Below, in pieces: positions 36,372-48,325 of a DNA stretch of 64,000 bases. A program made the position numbers and the translations under genes. The stretch is from Dipteronia dyeriana. Taxonomy: Eukaryota > Streptophyta > Magnoliopsida > Sapindales > Sapindaceae. Each line of letters begins with the position of its first letter. Positions within the stretch are counted from its first letter, which is position 1. The stretch spans positions 38,014,405 to 38,078,404 of the forward strand of contig CM065301.1 of NCBI GenBank assembly GCA_032871835.1, written 5' to 3'. Below the pieces are notes generated by a model. It worked only from the letters and a program-made list of their open reading frames with translations, did no database searches and had not been told where the DNA came from.

Positions 36372-37261
36372 TGTTGACGTCGATTTCTGGATGTATGAGA
36401 GAAAATCAACAATATTGGATTTTAGCTGTGATTTCAAAGAGAAAGAGAAGGAAAAAGTAATTGGACGCAAGTTTTACGTGGTAAAACTCTGATGACCGGA
36501 GAAACGTCCACGAGTGGCTGAATAATCAACCGAGCCAAAATCCACTATTGAAAAGATTTACAACTCTCGATCTCTCTTTTTCTCTCTGTATTTTTATATA
36601 TGTTTTCTATATATTTTTTGTGACGAGATTATGGGTCTATTTATATGTTCATAGAACTCTAATCCTCTTTGTACAAATAACAAAAGATCTTTGTATTTAA
36701 TTATGATTGGTTACTTGTTCGAAGTATTCTGTCTTTTTTTCTATTTTGGATACTTGTATAGAGATCGAATAGGACTCTAGTGATATAGTCCAGTTAGGAC
36801 TTATTTCCTTATAAATACGTGGTCTTTTTTGAAGAAATAAAATTGTTGTCTGATTAGGAACCCTTTCTGTTTGATATTCTATTCTTCTTGGAACTCTTAT
36901 TTGACATGGATATCTACGTATTTTAACGACTCTTGATTCGTTTGCGAGTTATGCGCTGGGCTTCTTTATTCGGTTTTCTTCATGTTTGTCCGAGTAGAAC
37001 ATGATATTAGCTGGTCTCGAATGACGTCGTCTGATCCCAAGTAGAACATGTCATCAGCTAACCCCGAGCATCGTTAACTGACCCCGAGTAGTATATGACG
37101 TCAGTTGACCCCGAGTAGGTTTTGTTCAATACTTGTTTACTCGGGCTTCTCTTCTTTGGTGATGTCTTGTAGGATACTTTCTGAATGCTTATTCGGATGT
37201 CCACCTGACAATTTTATCATTTTTGTCAATAACGTGTACGTCTAAAAATTTACATACAACA
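36372..37261 (-). repeat. 3' LTR of the Tat element (left side)
   Basis: 890-bp direct repeat of 47260-48122. It contains a repeated GTAGAACATG-AT-AGCTG / CCCCGAGTAG block at 36985-37110 with TGACGTCA at about 37097; the other LTR lacks one unit of this block (deletion of the TGACGTCA-bearing unit). Confidence 0.9.
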
Positions 37262-37761
37262 ACACTCACTTAAAATATTTTTACCGAACAGGGTTTCGTT
37301 CCGGGCAAAAGTATTTTAATCAACTCTTTAATTTCTTCGTTTCTTTAATGCCAGGGTAAATGTCTTGTCATAATGGCGTGTCTTAATGGTGACCATGTAA
37401 ATTCAATTTGCCTCCTCACGCGAGATCTCAATGATTGCAACGTTTTGGAGTTCTGACGGCTTTGGCCAGTTCTTCTCTTAACACGTGTCCTCTATCGTTT
37501 CATTTCTCGATGCCATTTATGAGAAACAACCTAATCGTCTCCTAGTGCACCGCCTACGTCATCAGATATGTCTTTGATTTTTCCCCAATGAGATCCTAGG
37601 GTTTCATGCTATTACCCCTTTAAATTCTCCATTGAAAAGAGTTACGTTGGTTTATTCTCAGACTCAAACCATAAAATTTCCAGCCCAGATTTCTTTACGT
37701 ATAAAATCCCTATTCTCCGTTGAAGATTTTGCATTAGGTTTCTTCATTAGGGTTAGTTTTA

Positions 37762-40692
37762 ATGAATCCGACTTCCCGTCATCGACTTTTTACTCTGGCT
37801 CTCGAAGCGCTTGATCGTGGGGATTTTCAACTAGTATCTTGTGCTCGAAAATTATTGGGGGAAATCCCTCTGGATGTACCTCCTTTTTAGAAGTCAGCGT
37901 TTCTAGGCTCTACCCTGACGTCCGTTTTAGTTTTGTATCCAGTTCTGATTTTGATTCATCTAGTTCTGAATATGTCGTTTCTAATCACATGGTACCACTT
38001 CGATCAAGGATGAGAAAGCATCAAAGTAAAAGTGAAGTCCATAAACACAACTCGGGCAGCGTCCGGATCAAGGAGCAGATTATTAATGAGAAGGACATCG
38101 AAGATGAGTTCAGAAAATCTCGTCTCTCTTTTTCTATTGATCGTTCGAGTGGGTTTGACGCCGAACCGAATGTGGTCGGGGCAGATGAGATTGAGAAATA
38201 TCGTGCCCAATTCGACTTGGATAATTCAGTTATTCTGATTCTTGATAGTGATAGAGCTGTGTGGAACCCTCCCCCGGGCATGGTGGCAATCTATGGGTCT
38301 ATGCTTTGTTGCAGCGTTACTCTTCCTCTTCAGTCGTTCATTGCCTGGTTTCTGGCTGAAGCAGAGATCACTCCAGCTTAATTGGCCCCGAATAGCTATA
38401 AGATCTTGATGTGCATGTGGCACATGTAGAGCCGAATAAACTTGTCGCCGCCTTCCCCGAGTGAAATCAGGCACTTCTACACGCTAAGGCAATGACTTAT
38501 TTCCTCATGTCTAACCCGCCAGATTATTATGTCCCCGAGGGGGACAAAGGTGAATCCGAGAGTTGACACCTCCGATGATGCCAAAAAAAGGGCTTTATAT
38601 GGGGATTTCCTTCGTCCAACAAGTACTGGAAGAACAGTTGGTTTTTTACAGGAGGAAACCTAGGTCTTGAAGTCACTCTTTAGGTTGGGGAAACTCAAAC
38701 GGTGCTAAATGTTCCCCGTTTTTTCTGTTCCCCTGAGGTATAAAACAAGAAAAAACTTGAATTCAGCGATACTGAGCTGACCAGACTTGCTTGGGCAGCA
38801 GTTCGCGTTCTAGAGAAAAAGAGCATGACTTAACTTTTCAATGAGAAGAAGATGATAGAACTCGGCTTCTTTAGCCAGATTCCAGGCTACCGCAGGCAAT
38901 GTAAGTGATCTTTGTACCTTTTTTTTTTGTTTTTTATATTCTGACGTGATTCCTCTTTTTCTCCTAAGTGTATGACTCGGACATCGTCTGCGACATTCAA
39001 GCTCGTCAGGTGAAGTCAATCCTCCAAGTGAGCCAAAAAGAAGCTTCTCGTCAGAGCAAAGAGGGCATTGACCCACCTGAGTCAGATGAGGACCCTGATA
39101 AGACTGACGAGAAGATTCCCAAAAGTGTCCCTGAGAAAGTCATCCGACCGACCGTAGAGGAGTCTAGTGGTCCGAGTGGCCATACTCAGGAGTTGCCTGA
39201 AGACGGAGGGAGGCAGAGTGATGGTTTTGGTGAGGGGCCTAGTGAATCGAGCTCTCTGGTTATAATCCCTACCGAGCGGACAGACGGACGGACGGACGGA
39301 CGGACGGACGTCGGTGATGGAGGTAAAACCTCTGAGGGACAAGTAAATACAGATCCCAACTTTTTTGAATTCTTCCAGGATGATGTTCAGGAAGATCCAT
39401 CAGCTAATCTCGGCTTTTATCGCTCTCGGGCCGAGAAAAGGAAGACGGTTGATTCTCCCACTCATCCTCATAAGGTTCCTCAGATGGTTTCATTCATCGA
39501 CTCCAGTTATGAAGACACCGTGGCTGAGATTTTCCTCGAGCGTTGATGTTGAAGCATCGACGGGTACGGAGACTTCTAACCTGAACAGGGGCTCTTTTTC
39601 CCCCCCGAGATTGATGATCTAAGGGCTGAATCTTCGGGAGGTCCTTCCTATCCTTCTCCCCAGGATATGCTCAGGGCGATGTCATCTGGTCGGGCTTTCA
39701 TCGGAGATGATCATTGGAGCCACCTCAGGGACGCGTCTTTGGTGAGTCGTCTTCAGAATATTTTTAACGGCGCATCTAATGTAAGTTATTCCCAACTCTT
39801 CAATCGTCTTGCTTAATTGCTAGATTTTTAATTAAACTCCTTTGTAGATGGTGGCTGAGTTTACCGAGCTGGTTCAGACGCAACAACATCAAGCCGATCA
39901 AATAAGGCGTCTTTACGTTCAGCTGAAAGAAAGTGAGGATAACAGTGCTCGGGTCAAATCGGCTTATCAAAAGGAAGTTGGGTCCGCCCAAGTGTTTACT
40001 GACCACTGTTTGGCGAAGCAAGTGGCGGCCGAGGAAAAAGCTTCTTCGGTAGAGGAGAAGGCTACGTCACTACAGAACTTGTTGCTTCTGCCCATGAATC
40101 AATGCTTAAAGTCGAACAGGAGGCAGAGCAGTCCAAGTTGGCGTATGAAAAGAAGATTGAAGACTTGGAGCGCCAAGCTTTGACAGTTGAGTCCCTGTCC
40201 AAAGAGGCAAGGCTGGAACTCGAAGTCCAAGGGGTCAACCGTTTTAAAATATCCCGTGCTTATAATGCTATCCTTCAAGATTTTTAGCGATGGCTAGTTT
40301 CAGCTGGTGAATTTTTTAAGGTCAAGAATCGGGCAACTGAAAAAGCCCGAATCAACTGGGAGTTGTCGATCAAGAATCATGTGGATCGGTCCTTGGAATC
40401 TCTTCAGACTCAGATGAAGGAGTGGAGAGCTTATTGCCTTAGTCGAGGCAAAGAGCCCCATCCCTTGCATTTGGAGGTTCCATCAAAGCACTCCCTCTCG
40501 ACCTTTTATGCCAGTCAGGAGTCGGGCGTAGAAGGTTCGGTGCCTGATGTCGGACCGATCCCGGGAGAAGAATACAACAAATGGATGGATGATTCGGTCG
40601 ATACGATTGCTTGGCCTTCTAATGAAAGTCTCCTCCGTAAATACGAAATGGTGCCCGACCCGAGCATCGGCAAGAGTTCTAAATCCTCTTAA
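37762..40692 (+). pseudogene. Antisense extra ORF of the Tat element (Transposase_28-like domain plus coiled coil), apparently spliced
   Basis: The plus-strand frame starts at about 37762 (MNPTSRHRLFTLALEALDRG) and shifts near 37870. At 38190-38410 it carries the PF04195-like 'putative gypsy type transposon' domain: VWNPPPGMVAIYGS, LPLQSFIAWFLAEAEITPAQ, LAPNSYKILMCMW. Two consensus introns follow: GTAAGT at 38901 to CTAAG at 38968, and GTAAGT at 39781 to TTGTAG at 39847. The middle exon encodes an acidic Glu/Asp/Pro-rich linker with a TDGR repeat; the last exon has a long coiled coil (about 39850-40290), a stop at 40285, and a C-terminal tail to 40692. Stops at 38382 and 38428 appear to replace Gln and Trp codons. 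Extra ORFs of this kind are reported in Tat elements; their function is unknown. Confidence 0.75.
39276..39310 (+). repeat. GACG tetranucleotide array
   Basis: About eight units of GACG, in frame within the acidic linker of the antisense ORF, giving a TDGR repeat. Confidence 0.9.
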
Positions 40693-40860
40693 CCTTGATT
40701 TATTTTGTAGAAATTTCATTGTGAAGATTCTTTGTAACGATTCTTTGTAAAGATTATCAATGAAATTTTGAGTTAACTGTAATTTTGAAAACCAAGTGGT
40801 TTGATCTGATTCATTACTCAAGGAATTTCACCGAGTATTTTCTTTAACTTGATTTTATTG

Positions 40861-41038
40861 TTGCCGAGTATCCTATTAAATTGGCTATTGCAATTTATGC
40901 AAAGTATCTTATTAAACTGGCTATTGCAATCTTTATGCCAAGTATCTTATTAAACCGACTATTGCAATTTATGCCAAGTATCTTATTAAACTGACTATTG
41001 CAATCTTTATGTCAAGTATCTTATTAAACTGGCTATTA
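40861..41038. repeat. Minisatellite, five units of about 37 bp
   Basis: The unit is CAAGTATCTTATTAAACTGG followed by CTATTGCAATCTTTATG; five units differ by 1-4 bases and by an alternating ATTTATG/ATCTTTATG. It lies just past the stop of the antisense ORF and before the end of pol on the other strand. Confidence 0.9.
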
Positions 41039-41559
41039 ACCGAGTCATATTGAAACAAACGAATAGATTTACGTGTTTCATACTCGGGTTATCACCCGGA
41101 CATTACATCAAGGCTCACCATGATCATATGTTCGAGTCCTTACACATTACCGAGGACGTCTCCCCAGTTTTCTGTGTAAGGGTTTACCGAATCGTTAAGC
41201 TTTTCAAACCGCTTAACACAGCTACGCATTTCACCGGATTTTTTTCCGATAGTGTCCGAGCTTTTCCAGAATCTGGTGCATCGGGTTTGCCTTTTGCTAA
41301 GGTCAATTGACCATGCTCGACTGGCATGCTCCTTCGAGCTTCTCCACCTATTCAGAAATCAATGGTCCTGAGTATTCTATTTGCATGTTCTTGTTATCAT
41401 GATTGTCTTTCATATGTTCTTATTATCATATGCTTTATTTTTCGGAAATCCCGAGTTTGATTTTTATTTATAACTGCAAAACCAACAAAAATTTAAATTC
41501 CAAAACTAAAATTGTCCTAACTAAAGGAAAAAAATAATAATTTAAGGATAGAAAATCTT

Positions 41560-44500
41560 CAGATATTGGGCATTGCATGGTCGGGGTAAAACCCCTCCAT
41601 TGGGTCGTGCGATCCAATATGCTCCATAGCCAGTTATTCCTTCGATTTTGTACGGGCCTTACCACTTATCAGCCAGGGAACATGCATCTTTATTTTTTGT
41701 ATTCAATGACACCTTTCTGAGTACCAGGTCTCCTAATTGGAATTTCCTAACCCGAACATGAGAGTTGTAGTGGCGAGCTACTCTTTGTTGATATGCCATA
41801 TTTCGTATCTGGGACTTCTCCATTTTCTCTTCTAGCTCATCTAGACTTTGTAACAACATATCAACATTCTGATCTTCATTATATAGCCTGACCCGAGGTG
41901 ATGCATATGACGTTTCTATGGGGATAACAGCTTCTGTTCCAAACGCTAAAGTGAATGGAGTCTTTCATGTTGAAGTTCTTGCTGTCGTCCGATATGCCCA
42001 TAATACTTCGGGAATCTTTTCAACCCAAATTTTTTTCTTGGCATCCAACTTTGCTTTGAGTGTATGCTTGATGATTTTGTTTACTGCTTCAGCCTGCCTG
42101 TTTGTTTGAGGATGGGAAGGTGTGGCATAGTAATTGGCAATTTGGTACTCCTTGCAAAGCTGTCTGAATTTCAGGTTATCGAACTAGGTGCCGTTATCAG
42201 TGATGATAGTGTTTGGGACTCCAAACCTGTATAGTATATTCTTTTTTACGAAATTTGTGGTATTTGCTTATGTGATATGCACTAACGCTTTAGCTTCTGC
42301 CCACTTCGTGAAATAGTCAACGGCTATTATGGCATACTTCGCTCTACCCCCTGTCCCAACTGGCATTGGGCCAATTAAATCCAAACCCCATATGGTAAAT
42401 GACCATGGGGATATGAGGTTTCTAAGTTGTTCAGGGGGTTGTCGGATATCATTAGTAATCATTTGGCAAGTATTGCAACTCTCCGAACATCGTTGTGCAT
42501 CTGAGAATAAAGTAGGCCAATAATAACCTTGTCTGAGTACCTTGTGTGCTAAACTTTTACCCCTAGTATGGTTTCCACAAACTCCCCCATGGATTTCCTG
42601 TAATATCTTACATGCATCTTCCTCTGACACACATTTTTGAAGTGTTTGGGGAAACCCCCTTCTGTATAGTTCTACTTTAACCAACGTGTACCTTGCTGAT
42701 CGATACCTAATACATTTTGCTTGTAAGGGATCTTCCGGGAGCACGCCTTCTTCCATGAACCTTCTCAGCTGAGTCATCCAACCGTCTGGCAGTGTTCGGA
42801 TTTTTAAAATTTCAAAGTTTTTTGGCTCAGCTGTGCTCAATTTGAAGAGATGTGTAACCAGAATAGTTTTTGGTCTGATTGTTGTTGTTGTTGATGCTAG
42901 TTTGGACAAAGCATCTGCCTTTTCATTCTCCTCCCTAGGGATCTGGTCAATCCTATATTCTTTGAATTTCTAGAAGAGCTGTTTTGCAATGTCACGATAG
43001 GCTATCATGCCTTCGTCCCTGGCTTGGTATTCGTCCAGGACTTGGTTGACAACTACCTGTGAATCCATAAATATCTCGACTTCATCTGCCTCGAGAGCTA
43101 TACAGACTCTGAGTCCAGCTAGTAGCGCCTCATACTCGACTTGATTATTGGTTGCTTTAAAGTCAAACCTCATGGCACATTCGACATCATCTCTTTCTGA
43201 AGTGCATACTACGATCCCTGCCCCGCTGTCGTGAGTGTTTGAAGAGCCATCAACATATAATTTACCTAACATCTTTTTTACTTCCAGGTTGGGTTCTGTG
43301 AACTCTGCTATAAAATCTACCACTGCTTGTCCTTTGAGAGATGTCATGGGGACGTATTGGATATCGAATTCACTTAGCTCGATTGCCCATTTGGTTAGTC
43401 TTCCTGAAATTTTTGGCTTCTTTAAAATTTGCTTCAATGGGCAGTCGGTGAGAACCTGGATTGTATGAGCCAGAAAGTATGGCCTTAGCTTCATTGCCGC
43501 TGAAACCAATGCTAGGGCCATTTTTTCTACCTGTGAATACCTGGTCTCGGCTGGTAAAAATGCCTTGCAGGTATAATACACTGGCTTCTGTACTCCATCT
43601 TCTATTCTGACTAGAACTGAGCTTGCTGCTAGTTCTGTAATTGATAAGTATAAATGGAGTATATCTCCCATTTGTGGTTTCAAAAGGATGGGAGTCTGCC
43701 CTAGGTACTCTTTGATTTTTAAGAATGCCTTCTCACACTCTTCGTTCCATTCGAGTCCTTTTCCTTTTTTAATTACTCTGAAAAAGGGTGCACATCTGTT
43801 CATGGCCTTGGAGATGAATCTACCCAAAGAAGCTAAACATCCTGTTAAGCGTTGTACTTCTTTTAGTGTCCTTGGTGAGGTCATTCTCTACAGGGCTTGG
43901 ATCTTTTCGGGATTGACTTCGATTCCCCTTTGGTGAACTTGGAAACCCAGGAACCTTCCTGAAGGAACTCCGAATAAACACTTGTTCAGATTCAGCTTCA
44001 TTTGGTATTTCCTCAAAACATCAAATGTCTCGCGCAGGTCTGAGGTATGCTTATCTGCCGAGATGCTCTTGGTCAGCATGTCATCAATGTATACTTCCAT
44101 GTTTCTTCCTATTTGTCGTGCGAAGATTCTGTTGACCAGCCTTTGATATGTTGCCCCTGCATTTTTTAATCCAAAGGGCATCACTGTGTAACAGTACAAG
44201 CCCTGATCGGTTGTGAACGGTGTTTTTTCTTCGTCAGCCTTGTTCATATGGATTTGGTTATATCCCGAGTAGGCATCCATGAAACTGAGCAATTCGTGGC
44301 CTGATGTAGCATCCACTAGTTGGACTATCCTTGGAAGTGGAAAACTGCCTTTTGGGAATGCTTTGTTCAAATCTGTGAAATCTACGCACCTTCTCCATTG
44401 TCCATTTTTCTTTTGGACGAGGACTACATTAGCTACCCATTGAGGGTAGTTGATCTCTCTAATCGACTCTACAGTGAGTAGGTTCTCCACTTCATGTTTG

Positions 44501-45330
44501 ATTGCCTGACTTCTCTCGAGATTGAATGACCTTCTCTTTTGTATCACTGGTTTTGCATTCGGGTATACTGCGAGATAGTGAGATATTATTCGGGCATCCA
44601 TCCCCGACCATGTCTTCATGACTCCAGGCGAACATATCCTTGTATTCTTTAAGCAGATCAGTAAGGCTTTGTTTGACTTTTCCTTCCAAATTAGCCCCGA
44701 TCTTGATCTTCTTATCTGGTTCATCTTCTTTCAAGATAATTTCTTCGATCGGTTCATTTTTTGACTCCTTCGACTCTTCCCTTGTATCAAATTCAATTGA
44801 CAGTGACTCTTTGTTCTGACTCGGCTGCGTTATAGTGCATACTTGTTCACCACCATTTTTGTCTTTGTATACTGACAGGTTAGCTCTTCGGGCCATTTCT
44901 TGGGACACTTTGACTACACTGACCCTCTGTTCGGTCGGGAATTTGATCATCAATGCATAAGTGGCTGTTACGACCTTGGTTTTATTCAAGAATGGCCGAC
45001 CCGACAATGCATTATACTGCCAATTGTCTAAGTCTACCACCACGAAATCGAACAATACTATTCTCTGACAAGGTGCCGCTCTAATTTTTATGGGTAACTT
45101 TGTCGTCCCTAATGACCTGACCTCAATTCCTCCGAATCCTCTGAGTGGAGTATGGAAAGGCTGTAAATCCTTTCGGTCCAATCTGAGTTGATCGTAGATG
45201 GCTACATTGAGGATGTCTGTCGAACTTCCATTATCTATCAGGATTCTCCTGACTTCCCGGTGACCAATCCAGGCACTTATGACCAAGGCGTCATTTTGCC
45301 GAACATCGACCCCATGTGAGTCAGCTTCTG
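41560..45330 (-). pseudogene. Tat pol: protease, RT, RNase H, archaeal-type RNase H, integrase, broken
   Basis: Minus strand from high to low. The protease at about 45250 is RRILIDNGSSTDIL. The RT (44560-43890) has VANVVLVQKKNGQWRRCVDF, DLNKAFPKGSFPLP, DAYSGYNQI, MPFGLKNAGATYQRLVN and the catalytic YIDDML. RNase H (43800-43400) has ECEKAFLKIKEYL, where the first acidic residue of the active site is replaced (LYLSITELAASSVL). The additional RNase H (43270-42980) has LYVDGSSNTHDSGAGIVV, NNQVEYEALLAGL and FMDSQVVVNQV. Integrase (42800-41700) has HGGVCGNHTRGKSL, CNTCQM, WGLDLIGPMP, a D in VDYFTKWAEA, and TDNGT then HPQTNRQAEAVN. Stops and shifts lie at about 44600, 43886, 42960 and 42266. Confidence 0.9.
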
Positions 45331-45349
45331 TGAATATTATTGGGTCCCA

Positions 45350-47215
45350 TCATTTCTTTACCCTTTTCGGGTCTGGTTCGACCGAGTTCATGTCAAAGTT
45401 CTGTCTTGCCTCCACTGTTTCTCTAATTTTTTGTGTTCGCTCTCGGTTTCTTCTCCCAGTGGACGATCCTCCAAAGATTGTTTGTATTACTTTATTGGCC
45501 TCGGGGCTGGCCCTTTGATTTCGACCGGAGCTGTGATCGGCCCTAGTCTCTTTCTTTATTTCTGACCTCTCATCCATTTTCAAGATTACATCCTGAAGGT
45601 GTCCTTCCCGAATGAGGGTTTCTATGTAATCTCTGAGCTGGTAACACTTAGAAGTCTCATGACCGGCTTCCTTGTGGAATCTGCAATATTTAGTTGTATC
45701 TCGTCGAGCAAACTGAGACTGTCGGTGTGGCTCTTTTACCAGATTTTTCTCTTCCAATATGGCTAGGATTTCCTCCTGCTTTTTCGGAAGAGGGGTGCAG
45801 TTGGCGTATCTACCTCAAAATTTCTCTGTGGTCTGTTCGGCATTAAGTCCGTTCCCTCCGTCCTTGCTTTTTTTTACCATTTCCTTTTTGTTTTCCCTTT
45901 TGGTTCTGTACCTCAGACTCGATGTCTTTTTTGGGTTTTCCTCCATGCATGTAGCATCCTCTTGTAGCTAACTTTTCTTCTTCAGCTAGTGCATATCCTC
46001 CCGCCATGTCCATCATATCTGAATATCTGGTTAGACGGATTCTTCTTAGGTCAAAAGATAGTTGTCCATTCTGTAAATTATTGATGAACGTAACAATTAT
46101 CGCTTCATCGTTTTCACTGCCTATTTCTGATACCGCTTGGCCGAATCTCCCTAGATATTTCTTCAACGACTCATCTTTCCCTTGTTTCAGCTGAGAAAGG
46201 TAAGCCACTAATTTTTTCCTGTGATCGTTGCCCAGAAATTGTCTTGAAAAACTTATGATTAGTTCATTGAAGCTTCCGATACTTACTGGGGGCAATCTCC
46301 CGAACCATCTTGAGCCTGTGTATCCTAGAGTTTGTGGAAAGTTGTGGCATAGTAAGGGATCGCTGTGAGCATACTGAGCCATAGTACTTTTATACCGCCT
46401 GACGTGTTCCTTAGGATCCGTATCCTTATTGAACTGCTCCACGTGTGGCATCCTGAATCTTTCTGGGAATGAAGTCTACAGGATATCCCTAGTGAATGGA
46501 CTGTCAAAATCTTCGTCAGATAAGTCGTTGTACCCATAACGTCTGACCAGTGTGTCCATTTGACGCCTATTGTTTTCGGCTTCTCTAGTTAGACTACGAA
46601 TTACATTTCTATCTTCCACCGGATCTCCATGATGGTTAAACCGCCGAGTGACAGTCATTCCTCTCTCTGGCTCTTCGCTTTGCTGTCGAGTCTCACGGGT
46701 TGATTTTTACAGGCGTATGGTTCAGTGATGACACTTGCGATGGTGCCGATCATTATCATCTAATGACGACCGATCCCTGTGTCAGTCATGCTTGCGATGT
46801 CTTGCACGAGCTATCTGATCATGGTTCTGCCTCTGGCGTGGTTGTTCCTCTTCGGGTGTTTCACGTCCAGCCTGATTAATTGGAACAGAGTTCCTTTCGG
46901 CTTTTGGTGCATTTAGTTCTGGCACCACTACAACCGAATGAAGCCTTGTAGGTAGGAGGTTAGGAGGTTAGGAGGTTGCACTTCTTCTGCAACCAGTAGA
47001 TCAACTCCTTCCTTTGCTGCGTCTTCCACCAGCTGTTGCAGCGCCTCACTGAAGCGTTGTGTTAGGTCTTCGCTGGTCGGAGGGATTTGTTGAATCCCTG
47101 CCAGGGATGTTGGTTGGCTCTCAGTGGTTGCGGCGAGATCTCGTGAACTACTGCCAATATGGACATTATCTGGAGATTTTTGGACATCCCCAGGACTGTT
47201 TCTGCTTCCCGCCAT
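45350..47215 (-). pseudogene. Tat gag, broken
   Basis: The start codon is at 47215 (MAGSRNSPGDVQKSPDN), about 25 bases from the primer-binding site. An SEALQQLVEDAAKEGVDL helix follows, then an Arg-rich stop-containing segment (46900-46660). The capsid domain is at 46451-45950 (MPHVEQFNKDTDPKEHVRRY, GSRWFGRLPPVSIGSF, QLKQGKDESLKKYLGRF). A zinc-finger-like CRFHKEAGHETSKCYQLRDY at 45680-45620 is typical of this lineage. Frames change at about 45845 and 46480. Confidence 0.85.
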
Positions 47216-47259
47216 TACTTTTAATTAAATCAGAGGTTTCCCCTCCTTCTAGCGCCAAT

Positions 47260-48122
47260 TGTTGACGTCGATTTCTGGATGTATGAGAGAAAGTCAACAA
47301 TATTGGATTTTAGCTGTGATTTCAAAGAGAAAGAGAATGAAAAAGTAATCGGACGCAAGTTTTACGTGGTAAAATTCCGATGACCGGAGAAACGTCCACT
47401 GGTGGCTGAATAATCAACCGAGCCAAAATCCACTATTGAAAAGATTTACAACTCTCGATCTCTCTTTTTCTCTCTGTATTTTTATATATGTTTTCTATAT
47501 ATTTTTTGTGACGAGATTATGGGTCTATTTATATGTTCATAGAACTCTAATCCTCTTTGTACAAATAACAAAAGATCTTTGTATTTAATTATGATTGGTT
47601 ACTTGTTCGAAGTATTCTGTCTTTTTTTCTATTTTGGATACTTGTATAGAGATCGAATAGGACTCTAGTGATATAGTCCAGTTAGGACTTATTTCCTTAT
47701 AAATGCGTGGTCTTTTTTGAAGAAATAAATTGTTGCTTGATTAGGAACCATTTATATTTGATGTTCTATTCTTCTTGGAACTCTTATTTGATATGGATAT
47801 CTACGTATTTTAACGACTCTTGATTCGTGTGCGAGTTATGCGCTGGGCTTATTTATTCGGTTTTCTTCATGTTTGTCCCGAGTAGAACATGATATTAGCT
47901 GGTCCTGAATGACGTCATCTGATCCCGAGTAGAACATGTCATCAGCTAACCCCGAGCATCGTTAACTGACCCCGAGTAGGTTTTGTTCAATACTTGTTTA
48001 CTCGGGCTTCTCTTCTTTGTTGATGTCTTGCAAGATACTTTCTGAATGCTTATTCGGATGTCCATCTGATAATTTTATCCTTTTTGTCAATAACGTGTAC
48101 GTCTGAAAATTTACATACAACA
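47260..48122 (-). repeat. 5' LTR of the Tat element (right side)
   Basis: 863 bp, starting TGTTGACGTCG and ending CATACAACA before target copy TTATT. On the minus strand it is followed by the primer-binding site at 47259-47240. Confidence 0.9.
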
Positions 48123-48325
48123 TTATTATATTTAATCCAATCCCATGTTTCACCAAATACAATATAATATTAATTCAATTTAGTTTCATATTTCTCCAAA
48201 CACAGTATATTATTAATTTAGTCCATTCCAATCTAGTCCAATCCTATCTAATATCAATCCTATCTCAATCCAATCAAATCCCATGAAATAGTTTAATCCA
48301 ATCTCGTGTATCAAACGGAGCCTTA

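Larger units (their letters stand above)
36372..48122 (-). mobile_element. Tat-type Ty3/Gypsy retrotransposon (11.75 kb) with antisense extra ORF
   Basis: Flanked by TTATT (36367-36371 and 48123-48127), with ends TGTTGACGTC and ATACAACA. LTRs are 36372-37261 and 47260-48122. Coding runs on the minus strand: gag (about 47215-45360), protease, RT, RNase H, a second archaeal-type RNase H, and integrase (to about 41560). The second RNase H is a hallmark of the Tat lineage. The minus-strand primer-binding site next to the right LTR reads ATTGGCGCTAGAAGGAGGGG at 47240-47259, of the TTGGCGC type usual in this lineage. Between integrase and the left (3') LTR, a plus-strand multi-exon ORF is present. 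Stops and shifts disable gag-pol. Confidence 0.93.
36025..48322. mobile_element. PIF/Harbinger-like MITE split by the Tat element
   Basis: The left piece 36025-36371 begins GGCCATATTTATCATC and the right piece 48123-48322 ends TGTATCAAACGGAGCC, giving related inverted ends (GGCC/GGCTCCGTTTGATA). The trinucleotide TTA flanks both outer ends (36022-36024 and 48323-48325), the duplication typical of PIF/Harbinger. Together the two pieces are about 540 bp, without a gene. The Tat Gypsy element with its own TSD (TTATT) sits between them. Confidence 0.75.
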
